DNA from: Alkalicoccus luteus
GTDB lineage: Bacteria; Bacillota; Bacilli; Bacillales; Salisediminibacteriaceae
Assembly: GCF_012034335.1 (NCBI RefSeq)
Contig: NZ_JAATHJ010000002.1
Span: 124,001 to 188,000, forward strand
DNA: 64,000 bases
Reading direction: 5' to 3'
Part shown: piece after piece, positions 8,206 through 16,162 of the stretch
Layout of the letters: each line of letters starts with the position of its first letter
Position numbering within the stretch: the stretch's first letter is position 1
The notes under the pieces: model-generated
Database searches by the model: none
The model's input: the letters and a program-made list of their open reading frames with translations, nothing else
What the model was told of the DNA's origin: nothing
Made by a program: the position numbers and the translations under genes

Positions 8206-8856
8206 TCACTTCTGCCCGTATCCGGCATCGTCTGATTCGATGAAAATCAGCAGACCTTCTGTAAATGACACTTCAGCTACACCGTTTCCTGCCCATTCAT
8301 TGCTTATGCTTAATGAACGGCTCCGGAACAAGGCCTCCCGCTGCAGCGGATACTGCAGCCCTGTCGTTGTGACTTCTTTTGCCGAGTGATTTAACGGTAT
8401 CAGCGATACATATCGATGCCCTCGCGAATACAATTTGTGGGTGCCCGGGCGAAGCAGCTGCGCTGAGTAATGTTCCTCTTCAATCATGGTTTGCTCCGGA
8501 GCTGCTTCAAGCAGGAAAACGGCTGACAGCGTATGATCCAGTCTTCCGCCGCCGGCTCCGGTGACAATCAGCGGATCCCCCTTCGCACTATCAAGTGCAA
8601 GCTCCAAATCTGTCCGGTTTTTTTCGGGCGGGTGGCCCTCAACGATTTCAGCAAACTGGGTAATTTGCAGTTTCTCCATATGCGTTACGCTGTCAAAATC
8701 CCCCAGTGCTCTGCTCATCCGAATGCCGCAGGCTGCTGCACAAGCTGCCCCTCGATCCACTCCAATCACCTCTGCACCAGGATAGGACTCCACAAGCCGG
8801 ATTAAATGAGCTTTTGAGAGCTCCGGGCTTCCTCCTGCAATAATAACCGGCTTCAT
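8206..8856 (-). CDS. thiN: Thiamine pyrophosphokinase
   Basis: ThiN converts thiamine and ATP to thiamine diphosphate, the active cofactor. At 216 residues it has family length. Visible motifs are the N-terminal GGSPELS, the GVDRGAACAAACG loop, ALGDFDSV, the substrate-binding KNRTDLELAL and the ATP-binding TGAGGGRLDHTL. It overlaps thiT as ATGA, so uptake and activation of thiamine form one unit under the TPP riboswitch. In B. subtilis thiN has the same neighbours but is not preceded by thiT. Confidence 0.96.
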   Translation of the reverse strand: MKPVIIAGGSPELSKAHLIRLVESYPGAEVIGVDRGAACAAACGIRMSRALGDFDSVTHMEKLQITQFAEIVEGHPPEKNRTDLELALDSAKGDPLIVTGAGGGRLDHTLSAVFLLEAAPEQTMIEEEHYSAQLLRPGTHKLYSRGHRYVSLIPLNHSAKEVTTTGLQYPLQREALFRSRSLSISNEWAGNGVAEVSFTEGLLIFIESDDAGYGQK

Positions 8857-9404
8857 GTTATCCTGCCTTCAGGCTCTAGAATTCTGCCGCCTTTTTTCAA
8901 AAGAAAGATGGTTACAAGTAAGATCAGAAGCAATGACGGTCCAAGGTAACCAAGATTATACAAAAATGAATACCAAGCCACCGGTGTTCCCTCAGGTGCA
9001 AACTCTCCAAACCAGATAACGCCTGCACTGAAATGCGCTGCAAATCGCAGCAGCACAGCGATTATAATCCCGGCTGCAACAGCACCAATCGCTTGCTTAC
9101 CGCCAAGCCAGGCGGTAAAAAATGCTGCAGTTCCTACGAGCGCAAAGGCAACCGGGTACTCGAGCAGCGCCTGAGACCAATGGACAACATAAGGACCTGT
9201 TATCAAATTTAACAGCCCGAATAAAAACCCGCACATTATTCCAGCTGCCGGTCCTCTTCTGAATGAAAGCAGAACGATCGGCAGCATCGCTAAGTTTACA
9301 GAGCCTCCAAACGGCATCGTAAATATAGTAATGAAGCTGAGAATAAGTGCCAGGGCAGCCATAAGAGCTGTCTCTATCATTATGATTACTTTACTTGAGC
9401 GCAT
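8853..9404 (-). CDS. thiT: ThiT, thiamine-specific S component of an ECF transporter
   Basis: ThiT is a membrane protein of about six helices that binds thiamine and works with a shared EcfAA'T energy module encoded elsewhere. The protein is almost wholly hydrophobic. Likely ligand residues lie in the segments HWSQALLEYP, HFSAGVIWFGEFAPEG and the final YNLGYLGP. The ATG at 9404 is preferred over 9413 because it leaves proper spacing from GAGAGG. A TPP riboswitch precedes it and thiN follows with a four-base overlap. Confidence 0.93.
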   Translation of the reverse strand: MRSSKVIIMIETALMAALALILSFITIFTMPFGGSVNLAMLPIVLLSFRRGPAAGIMCGFLFGLLNLITGPYVVHWSQALLEYPVAFALVGTAAFFTAWLGGKQAIGAVAAGIIIAVLLRFAAHFSAGVIWFGEFAPEGTPVAWYSFLYNLGYLGPSLLLILLVTIFLLKKGGRILEPEGRIT

Positions 9405-9429
9405 GAACATCATCCTCTCATCACAGAAA

Positions 9430-9460
9430 AGCTAAAAGGCCATACCCTTTGGATACGGCC
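9430..9460 (-). terminator. Expression-platform terminator of the TPP riboswitch
   Basis: On minus, GGCCGTATCC pairs with GGGTATGGCC (9438-9460, including GU pairs), followed by TTTTAGCTTTT. It lies between the aptamer and thiT, so TPP binding is expected to end transcription here. A second small hairpin (GGGAGC/GCTCCC, 9466-9483) lies between aptamer and terminator and may form the switch. Confidence 0.85.
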
Positions 9461-9489
9461 TGTTTGGGAGCTTGTATGCTCCCTCACGA

Positions 9490-9576
9490 TTCCACATCCC
9501 TTCGTAAGCATTAACTTACAGGTTCACTGGGTCGGTGCCTGTCTGCACCCTCTCAGCCGGTTTCCGGCTCCCCATG
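9490..9576 (-). promoter_or_regulatory. TPP riboswitch (THI element) controlling thiT-thiN
   Basis: The minus strand holds the conserved THI-box elements in order: GGGGAGCCGG, CTGAGAGGGTGC (around 9545-9556), GACCCAGTGAACCTG and ACGAAGGGATGTGG (around 9492-9504). These correspond to the TPP-sensing helices. The element begins only about 13 bases after the rpe stop codon, so its promoter is either within rpe or shared with the upstream operon. Confidence 0.95.
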
Positions 9577-9588
9577 CGGTTATTTGGT

Positions 9589-10248
9589 TTAGTTTGTCTG
9601 ACCGGATTCAGCACGAAGCGAGCGCATTGCCTCTGCTCTGTCAGGTGCCTGGAAAAATGCAGAGCCTGCTACGAGGACATCAGCCCCTGCCTCCCGGCAA
9701 AGCCGTGCTGTTTCTGCATTTACTCCTCCGTCAACCTCAATTTCCAATGTTTCTGGCTTCCATTCGCTGGCGCGTTTAATTTTATTTAGCACAGATGGAA
9801 TAAACTTCTGTCCGCCAAAGCCGGGATTGACCGTCATGAAAAGCAGTAGATCCAGATCATCGATTACTTCTTCCACCATACTGAGCGGACTTCCGGGATT
9901 TAATACGGCGCCTGCTTTTACACCACGGCTTTTTATTTGCTGAATGGTCCTGTGAAGATGTGGACACGCTTCAGCATGAACACTGATAATATCTGCTCCG
10001 GCATCAGCAAATGCATCGATATAGTTCTCCGGTTTTTCAATCATCAGATGCACATCGAGTGGAAGTTTCGTATGCGGCCGGACTGCTTCCACGATAAGAG
10101 GCCCTATAGTAATATTGGGCACGAACCGGCCATCCATGACATCAATGTGAATATAGTCTGCTCCAGCTGCTTCTGCTTCTTTTATTTCAGATGCAAGATT
10201 AGCAAAATCTGCAGCGAGAATCGATGGGGCTATTTTTTCCGTCATCAT
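9589..10248 (-). CDS. rpe: Ribulose-phosphate 3-epimerase
   Basis: Rpe interconverts ribulose 5-phosphate and xylulose 5-phosphate in the pentose phosphate pathway. The 219 residues form a TIM barrel with the signatures [47 protein letters not shown] and EVDGGVN. Its start codon overlaps the rsgA stop (TGATG), with a GGAGG ribosome site inside the last codons of rsgA. It is the last gene of the coaBC-to-rpe series before the TPP riboswitch. Confidence 0.97.
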   Translation of the reverse strand: MMTEKIAPSILAADFANLASEIKEAEAAGADYIHIDVMDGRFVPNITIGPLIVEAVRPHTKLPLDVHLMIEKPENYIDAFADAGADIISVHAEACPHLHRTIQQIKSRGVKAGAVLNPGSPLSMVEEVIDDLDLLLFMTVNPGFGGQKFIPSVLNKIKRASEWKPETLEIEVDGGVNAETARLCREAGADVLVAGSAFFQAPDRAEAMRSLRAESGQTN

Positions 10249-11120
10249 CAGTACCTCCGTTTTCTATTAGCAATTTCCTCATAAAATTGTTTATAGCTCT
10301 GATAGCGGAACGCTGGAATTTCTCCGCTCTTAACTGCCTGTTTAACTGCACACCCGGGTTCATTTAAATGGGTGCAGCCTCTAAACTTGCAGTCGTTGAT
10401 TCTTGCGGCCATTTCCGGATACATAGCGCTGAGTGTCTCCGTTTCAACGTGCCGGAAATCCAGCGAACTGAATCCCGGTGTATCAGCCACAAAGCCTCCA
10501 TCTGGCATATGAATCAGCTCAACGTGGCGCGTCGTATGTTTTCCCCGGTTCAGGCTCTTCGAGATGGCCGCAGTTTCCAACTTTAATTCCGGCTTAAGCG
10601 CATTGAGGATAGATGATTTCCCTACTCCCGATTGTCCGGCAAAAACTGACAGTCTGCCCGACAGCACTGGAAGCAGTTCATTCACCTGGCCTTCTGTTTC
10701 GGAAGAGGTGATAATCACACGATAACCGGCCTTTTCATAGGCTGATAAATAAGGGTCTGCCTTTTCGAGTCCGAGATCCGCTTTCGAAACGCAAATCACA
10801 GATTCCAGCTCTGCAGCTTCTGTGTGCACTAAAAATTTATCAAGCAGAAGCGGACTGAAATCCGGTTCTTTTGCTGAAAAAACGAGAATAGCCTGATCAA
10901 TATTTGCAATCGGAGGCCTGAAAAGTTCACTTTTCCGGTCAGCAACTGCCAGAATATATCCGTCTGTAGGATTTTCCGCTTCAAACCCAACGATATCACC
11001 CACAAGCGGTGTGATCTTTTTTTTTCGGAAATTACCTCGTGCACGGCACTGTACGGTGCGGCCTTCGGATTCAACATAATAGAAGCCGCTGAGTGCTTTA
11101 ATAATTCTGCCTTTTTCCAT
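10248..11120 (-). CDS. rsgA: RsgA, small ribosomal subunit biogenesis GTPase
   Basis: RsgA tests and releases late 30S precursors using GTP. An N-terminal OB fold (residues 1-70) precedes a circularly permuted GTPase with [17 protein letters not shown] (G4-like), GQSGVGKSS (G1) and DTPGFSS (G3), then a zinc knuckle [16 protein letters not shown]. The ATG at 11120 is chosen over the in-frame GTG at 11126 because it leaves a 5-base spacing from GGGAGG. It lies directly after prkC, as in most Firmicutes, where PrkC phosphorylates it (known in B. subtilis). Confidence 0.96.
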   Translation of the reverse strand: MEKGRIIKALSGFYYVESEGRTVQCRARGNFRKKKITPLVGDIVGFEAENPTDGYILAVADRKSELFRPPIANIDQAILVFSAKEPDFSPLLLDKFLVHTEAAELESVICVSKADLGLEKADPYLSAYEKAGYRVIITSSETEGQVNELLPVLSGRLSVFAGQSGVGKSSILNALKPELKLETAAISKSLNRGKHTTRHVELIHMPDGGFVADTPGFSSLDFRHVETETLSAMYPEMAARINDCKFRGCTHLNEPGCAVKQAVKSGEIPAFRYQSYKQFYEEIANRKRRY

Positions 11121-11140
11121 AGTCACCTCCCTGAATGGTT

Positions 11141-13096
11141 TTATTCATCCGTACTGTACGACTGTACTTCTTCAAACGTGTATTCATAAGGTGAAGCATC
11201 AAATTCTTCTCCGTCAACGTACAATATCAGATAACCGGTAGAGCCTTCCTCTACTCTCATAGGAACATCAAATTCAGTGGAGGATGTGATCTCTTCGTCA
11301 ATGACTTCTGCAGGTGTATCATTTTCATCATCAATCACCTGGATTTCAATCTGATAAGAGCGTCCATTGCCGTTTTCAGGGACTTGTACTGAGAATGGCA
11401 CTTCTGCTGAAGCTACAGCAGGTCCTGGTTCCGGCCCTCCGGAAAGGGTAACCATTACAGTAGTCGATTCCGTTATTTCTGTTCCGCGCGGCGGATCCTG
11501 TTCGATTACTCTGCCCTCACTCATCGATTCATCGTATTCTTCCGTAAATCTGACGGTCACATAAGGAACGCCTTCAAATGATTCCGTTACTTCTTCTTCT
11601 GTCATACCAAACAGATTGCCGATAGATACAACTTCACGTTCAGCCACGTTAAGCATCACTGTTGTTTCAGATGGGATCACGGTCTCGCCGGCTGAAGGCT
11701 CCTGCTCTAAAACAATGCCGTTTTCCTGTTCGGAGACTGTCTCGTATGAAACAGAAACCTCATCGAATGCTTCAAGCTGGCTTTGAGCTTCTTCTTCTGA
11801 GAGCCCTGTGACATCCGGCACTTCAAGAGATGCATCATTTTCACTTATGACAAGTCTGACGGTTGAACCTACTTTTACGTTCGTTCCCTCATCAGGCTGC
11901 ACACTGATGACATGGTTATCAGCTGTATCCGAGCTTTCCCGGTATGCTCGTTCTACTTCCAGATCGAGACTTTCCAACTGCTCAGCGGCTGCATCAGCAT
12001 GCTGACCAGCCAAATCCGGAACCGCTACTTCATCGACATGCAAAAGACCAGGCAGCCATATAAACGCACTCAGTGTCAGCAAGACAGCAATCATCACTGG
12101 GAGAAGCCATTTTTTCTTTTTCGACGGTTTTGCCGGTGTCTGCTCATGTTCACCTGCTGCACCGGCCTTTGTATGCACAATTGTTTCCGGGTCGCTGCCC
12201 CTTCCCGCCGGAAAAACAGCAGGCATTTTCTTTGTTTCTTCCTCTTCTTCTGTGCTCCACTCAAGCAGACGCTCAGAACGTCTTGACGGGTCCAGCACCG
12301 TATGCAGATTCTCCAGCAGAGCCCCTGCTCCGCTGAAGCGGTCTATAGGCTTTTTAGCAGTCAGCCGGGTGATCATGTTTTTCACGCTGTTCGGTACAGC
12401 AGAAGTACGGAGTTCAGGCAGCGGCTCCTGCAGATGCTTCAATGCAATGGTAACTGCCGTATCACCTTTAAACGGCACGCTTCCGGTAAGCATTTCATAT
12501 GCAATAATTCCGAGTGAATATAAGTCTGATTTATATGTGACTTGTCCGCCCCTTGCCTGCTCCGGGGACAGATAATGCACAGATCCAAGAATCGAATTCG
12601 TGTGCGTAATCGTAGCTTCACTGATCGCCCTGGCAATACCAAAATCGGTCACTTTCGCCTGACCGTTTACGCTCATCAGAATATTCTGGGGCTTTACATC
12701 CCGGTGAACGATTTGATTGTCGTGGGCGTGTTTCACTGCTTCTGCAATTTGTTTCAGAATCCGCACGGTTTCCTCCACAGTCAGCACACCGCTAGATTGA
12801 ATGTACTCCTTTAGAGTCTGCCCTTCGACATACTCCATGACGATATAATAAAGATCATTTTCTTCACCCACATCATAGATGGATACAATATTTTCATGAG
12901 ATAAACTGGTTGCCGCCTCCGCTTCGCGATGAAATCTGCGGATAAACTCTTCGTTTTTGGAAAATTGACTTTTAAGCATTTTGACAGCGACGTGTCTGTC
13001 CAGGATCAGGTCTTTCGCCAGATACACATCTGCCATTCCACCTCCGCCAATCGGACGAATCAGCTTATAGCGTTCATTGATTCTGCGGCCGATCAT
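11141..13096 (-). CDS. prkC: PrkC, membrane Ser/Thr kinase with PASTA repeats
   Basis: PrkC senses peptidoglycan fragments or lipid II outside the cell and phosphorylates proteins inside. Residues 10-265 are a Hanks-type kinase with GGGGMADV, Lys39, HRDVKPQN (131-138) and DFG (151-153). A basic juxtamembrane stretch leads to one membrane helix (about 330-352), three PASTA repeats (about 355-555) and an extra acidic C-terminal domain. At 651 residues it matches B. subtilis PrkC. The extracellular part is unusually acidic. It overlaps prpC by four bases, coupling kinase and phosphatase. Confidence 0.97.
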   Translation of the reverse strand: MIGRRINERYKLIRPIGGGGMADVYLAKDLILDRHVAVKMLKSQFSKNEEFIRRFHREAEAATSLSHENIVSIYDVGEENDLYYIVMEYVEGQTLKEYIQSSGVLTVEETVRILKQIAEAVKHAHDNQIVHRDVKPQNILMSVNGQAKVTDFGIARAISEATITHTNSILGSVHYLSPEQARGGQVTYKSDLYSLGIIAYEMLTGSVPFKGDTAVTIALKHLQEPLPELRTSAVPNSVKNMITRLTAKKPIDRFSGAGALLENLHTVLDPSRRSERLLEWSTEEEEETKKMPAVFPAGRGSDPETIVHTKAGAAGEHEQTPAKPSKKKKWLLPVMIAVLLTLSAFIWLPGLLHVDEVAVPDLAGQHADAAAEQLESLDLEVERAYRESSDTADNHVISVQPDEGTNVKVGSTVRLVISENDASLEVPDVTGLSEEEAQSQLEAFDEVSVSYETVSEQENGIVLEQEPSAGETVIPSETTVMLNVAEREVVSIGNLFGMTEEEVTESFEGVPYVTVRFTEEYDESMSEGRVIEQDPPRGTEITESTTVMVTLSGGPEPGPAVASAEVPFSVQVPENGNGRSYQIEIQVIDDENDTPAEVIDEEITSSTEFDVPMRVEEGSTGYLILYVDGEEFDASPYEYTFEEVQSYSTDE

Positions 13097-13842
13097 AGCG
13101 CACCGCCGTCCTGATTATGAAACCGGACGAGTGCAGCTGTTATATTATCTTCGCCGCCTTTATCGTTCGCCGAGGCAATCAACCTTTCACCAGCATCTTC
13201 CAGGCTTGTTTCATTATGAACAATTTCCATAATGAGTGAGTCTGCCAGTTTATTTGTCAGTCCGTCCGTACACAACAGCAAAGTATCTTCAGGCCTCCAG
13301 CGAATAGAACCAATTTCTCCGGAAACATCCATTTCCGTTCCGAGAGCCTGAAGCAGAACATTTCTGCGCGGGTGCACTTCCGCTTCGGCCTCCGTCAGCT
13401 CTCCCTGTCGGACGAGTTCTCCAACTAGAGACTGGTCCTTTGTGATTTGAGTAACTGCATTTCCTGTCAGAAGATAGAGCCTTGAGTCACCGACGTTTAT
13501 ATAGTAAACGTCTTCCCCTCTTCCTACTGCAGCGGTCAAGGTCGTCCCCATCCCCCGGCAGTCAAGGTGTTCCTGCTGATAAGTAAATAAATCCGAGTTA
13601 ATTCGATCTACTGTTTTCCGAAGCCACTCTTCGATCGTTTCCGTATCAAGCGCATCTGCGGCTGATTTAAACTGATCCAGCATGCGATTACAGGCCATGC
13701 GGCTGGCAACATCTCCGGCCTGATGCCCCCCCATTCCGTCTGCAACTACCGTAAGAAACCAGCCCGACCGTTCATGAAACAGAACAGAATCTTCGTTGTG
13801 GCTCCGTACCTTTCCAGTATCCGAGTGAATGCTGTAAATCAC
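13093..13842 (-). CDS. prpC: PrpC, PP2C-type protein phosphatase
   Basis: PrpC removes phosphate from PrkC and its substrates. All PP2C metal-site motifs are present: the N-terminal SDTGKVRSHNEDS, ADGMGGHQAGD, RGMGTTLTAA, CTDGLTNK and GGEDNITAALV. The GTG at 13842 has the best spacing (8) from AGGAG and gives 249 residues, close to 254 in B. subtilis; an ATG at 13848 overlapping the rsmB stop is the alternative. B. subtilis has rlmN between rsmB and prpC; here they are adjacent. Confidence 0.95.
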   Translation of the reverse strand: MIYSIHSDTGKVRSHNEDSVLFHERSGWFLTVVADGMGGHQAGDVASRMACNRMLDQFKSAADALDTETIEEWLRKTVDRINSDLFTYQQEHLDCRGMGTTLTAAVGRGEDVYYINVGDSRLYLLTGNAVTQITKDQSLVGELVRQGELTEAEAEVHPRRNVLLQALGTEMDVSGEIGSIRWRPEDTLLLCTDGLTNKLADSLIMEIVHNETSLEDAGERLIASANDKGGEDNITAALVRFHNQDGGAL

Positions 13843-13844
13843 GT

Positions 13845-15194
13845 TCATCTCTCCTGCCTGTTCATTTTCGTTATGCTGCAAATAAAGAACCCGTCTGTAC
13901 CAAGTTTTCCCGGGATCAGCTGCAAAGCATGTTCTTTATCCATTTGCTGTTGTATCAACCCTGGGAGCCTCGCCTTCATCGTGTTATCCGGTTCGGCATC
14001 ATCATGTCTGTCCAAAAAGGAAAGAAGCTGAGCTTCATTTTCTGCTTCATCAATGGTACATGTACTGTAGACCAGTCTTCCTCCCGGCTTTAGTGCATGC
14101 CAGGCTTTATCAAGAATATCCTTCTGCAGCCCTGACAACCTCTCAATATCCGCTTCCTGTTTGGTCCACTTCATATCCGGCTTCCTGCGGATGACACCGA
14201 GACCGCTGCATGGCGCATCCACGAGAATTTTATCATAGATCGCTTTTTCAGCCATGGTGCGGGCATCACCGGTTTCAGCTGATAAGTTGGTCAGCTGCAG
14301 TCTGAATGCCTGTGATTCGATCAGCTTTACTTTGTGCGCATGCAGATCTCGTGCTGTTACTCGGCCTGTGTTTTCCAGACGCTCTGCAATCATGCAGGCT
14401 TTCCCTCCGGGAGCGGCACATGCATCCAGAACGATATCCCCCTTTTCCGGATTAAGAGCCTGTACGCTTGCCATTGATCCTTCATCCTGGATACTGAACC
14501 ATCCTTTTTTGAATGCTTCAGTGACTGCTGCATTTCCTCCGCTTACTCGTAATGCGTATGGAAACAACGGGCTCGCCGCTATGCTCAGTCCATCTTCTTC
14601 GAGTGCAAATCGAACGGCTTCCGGAGTCGCCAAGGCAGTATTGACTCTGATGGATGTGACGGGAGGAGTATTATTATGTGTTGCAATTTCTGCAGCTGTT
14701 TCTGCACCATACTGCCTCGTCCATCTGTTAATCATCCAATCCGGATGCGAGGTCTCAATCGCAGTTTTTTGGAGAGGATCTGCAGTTTCGATCGGAGCAA
14801 ACCCTTTGCGAATGACCGATCGCAATATACCGTTTACCATGCCGGAGATACCTTTATGACCGCGCTTTGCTGCAATGTTCACCGCTTCATTCACCACAGC
14901 ATGATCCGGCACCCGGTCCAAAAACTTTAACTGAAAAAGGCTTAACAGAAGCAGCTGCCTCATCCATGCCGAAAGCTTTTCAGGAGGTCTGTTTGAATAA
15001 GCAGCAAGCGTATTCTCCAGCAGTCGCTGATGCTGAAGCGTTCCATATACAATTTGTGTAAGAAGCCCGCTGTCCCTGTCTGAAAGCTTATGTTTTTTCA
15101 GGACTTCATCGAGCAGTAAATTGCTGTAAGCCTGATTTTTCTCTATTCGCAGAAGAGCGTCCAGCGCAGCTTCGCGGACCGGTGCTTCAGCCAT
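13845..15194 (-). CDS. rsmB: RsmB, 16S rRNA m5C967 methyltransferase
   Basis: RsmB methylates C967 (E. coli numbering) of 16S rRNA. An N-terminal NusB-like RNA-binding domain (about 1-140) precedes a SAM methyltransferase domain with DACAAPGGKA, DAPCSGLGVIRRKPD and the nucleophile motif YSTCTI. The ATG at 15194, overlapping the fmt stop by eight bases, gives 449 residues starting MAEAPVREAAL; the upstream TTG at 15212 has no ribosome site. It is the partner downstream of fmt, as usual. Confidence 0.95.
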   Translation of the reverse strand: MAEAPVREAALDALLRIEKNQAYSNLLLDEVLKKHKLSDRDSGLLTQIVYGTLQHQRLLENTLAAYSNRPPEKLSAWMRQLLLLSLFQLKFLDRVPDHAVVNEAVNIAAKRGHKGISGMVNGILRSVIRKGFAPIETADPLQKTAIETSHPDWMINRWTRQYGAETAAEIATHNNTPPVTSIRVNTALATPEAVRFALEEDGLSIAASPLFPYALRVSGGNAAVTEAFKKGWFSIQDEGSMASVQALNPEKGDIVLDACAAPGGKACMIAERLENTGRVTARDLHAHKVKLIESQAFRLQLTNLSAETGDARTMAEKAIYDKILVDAPCSGLGVIRRKPDMKWTKQEADIERLSGLQKDILDKAWHALKPGGRLVYSTCTIDEAENEAQLLSFLDRHDDAEPDNTMKARLPGLIQQQMDKEHALQLIPGKLGTDGFFICSITKMNRQER

Positions 15195-16140
15195 GAGCAG
15201 CACCGCTTTCAAACCGCTGACCAGGCTCCAGCAAACGGCCTTTGCCGTTTAAAAAAGTGTCTGCGCTCATCTGCTTTCCGCCGGCAGGCTGAACCTTTGT
15301 CAGCCGGATGACCGTGCCTTGTCCACAGGCTGTTTCCAGCACACCTTCTGAGCAAGTCAGAACAGTGCCTGGAGCAGCTTCGGTTTCTTTTTCTGCGACT
15401 TCTGCTTCCCAGAGCTTCAGCCGGATACCTTCAATAATGGAGTAACCGACCGGCCATGGTACAAGCCCTCTTATTTGATTCCGTACAGCAGCAGCCGGCT
15501 GCTGCCAGTCAATTCTCTCCATCTCCCTCGTAATATTAGGAGCAAACGTAGCTTGTTCATGATTTTGAGGCACCCTTTTCGCAGCACCCTTTTCCAGTTG
15601 ATGCAGTGCTTTAAGCAGCAGTTCGGCTCCTTCGAAACTCAGCTTATCATGCATGGTTCCCGCGGTATCGTCCTCATGTATGGGGATTGCTGACTGTACG
15701 ATGATATCCCCTGCATCCAGCTTCTCAGCCATATACATAATGGTGATGCCTGTCTCTTCTCTCCCATCAATGACAGCCTGGTGAATGGGTGCTCCTCCCC
15801 GATATTCAGGAAGCAGGGACGCGTGGACGTTAATACAACCGTAAGGTGGCAGTTCCAGCACCTCTGGCGGGAGCAGCTGACCAAATGCAGCAGTAATAAT
15901 GATATCCGGTGCCGCTTCCTTTAGAGGAACAATGCCATCAGACAGCTTTTCAGGCTGCCAGACGGGAATTCCATGCTTTTCCGCCGCCTGTTTCACAGGC
16001 GATGGAATCATCTCCTTTTTTCTGCCCCGCGGACGATCCGGCTGTGTGACGACAAGAGGTACGTCATAACCCTCCGCCAAAATTCTTTCAAGTACTGGTA
16101 CCGAGAAATCCGGGGTACCCATAAATACTGCTCGTTTCAT
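15187..16140 (-). CDS. fmt: Methionyl-tRNA formyltransferase
   Basis: Fmt formylates the initiator Met-tRNA using 10-formyl-tetrahydrofolate. The N-terminal Rossmann domain has MGTPDFSVPVLE and the active-site loop INVHASLLPEYRGGAPI with the catalytic Asn-His and downstream Asp (LDAGDI); a C-terminal OB-like domain follows. It is 317 residues long, as usual. The gene is 22 bases after priA. The peptide deformylase gene def, normally between priA and fmt in Bacillus, is absent here and must be elsewhere. Confidence 0.97.
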   Translation of the reverse strand: MKRAVFMGTPDFSVPVLERILAEGYDVPLVVTQPDRPRGRKKEMIPSPVKQAAEKHGIPVWQPEKLSDGIVPLKEAAPDIIITAAFGQLLPPEVLELPPYGCINVHASLLPEYRGGAPIHQAVIDGREETGITIMYMAEKLDAGDIIVQSAIPIHEDDTAGTMHDKLSFEGAELLLKALHQLEKGAAKRVPQNHEQATFAPNITREMERIDWQQPAAAVRNQIRGLVPWPVGYSIIEGIRLKLWEAEVAEKETEAAPGTVLTCSEGVLETACGQGTVIRLTKVQPAGGKQMSADTFLNGKGRLLEPGQRFESGAAHG

Positions 16141-16162
16141 AAAAGCCTCCTTGAACTGTTCA

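Noticed and set aside
11367-12575. Several plus-strand open frames across prkC
   Set aside because: They are antisense shadows of the PASTA-coding and kinase-coding sequence, lack ribosome sites and give no recognisable protein.
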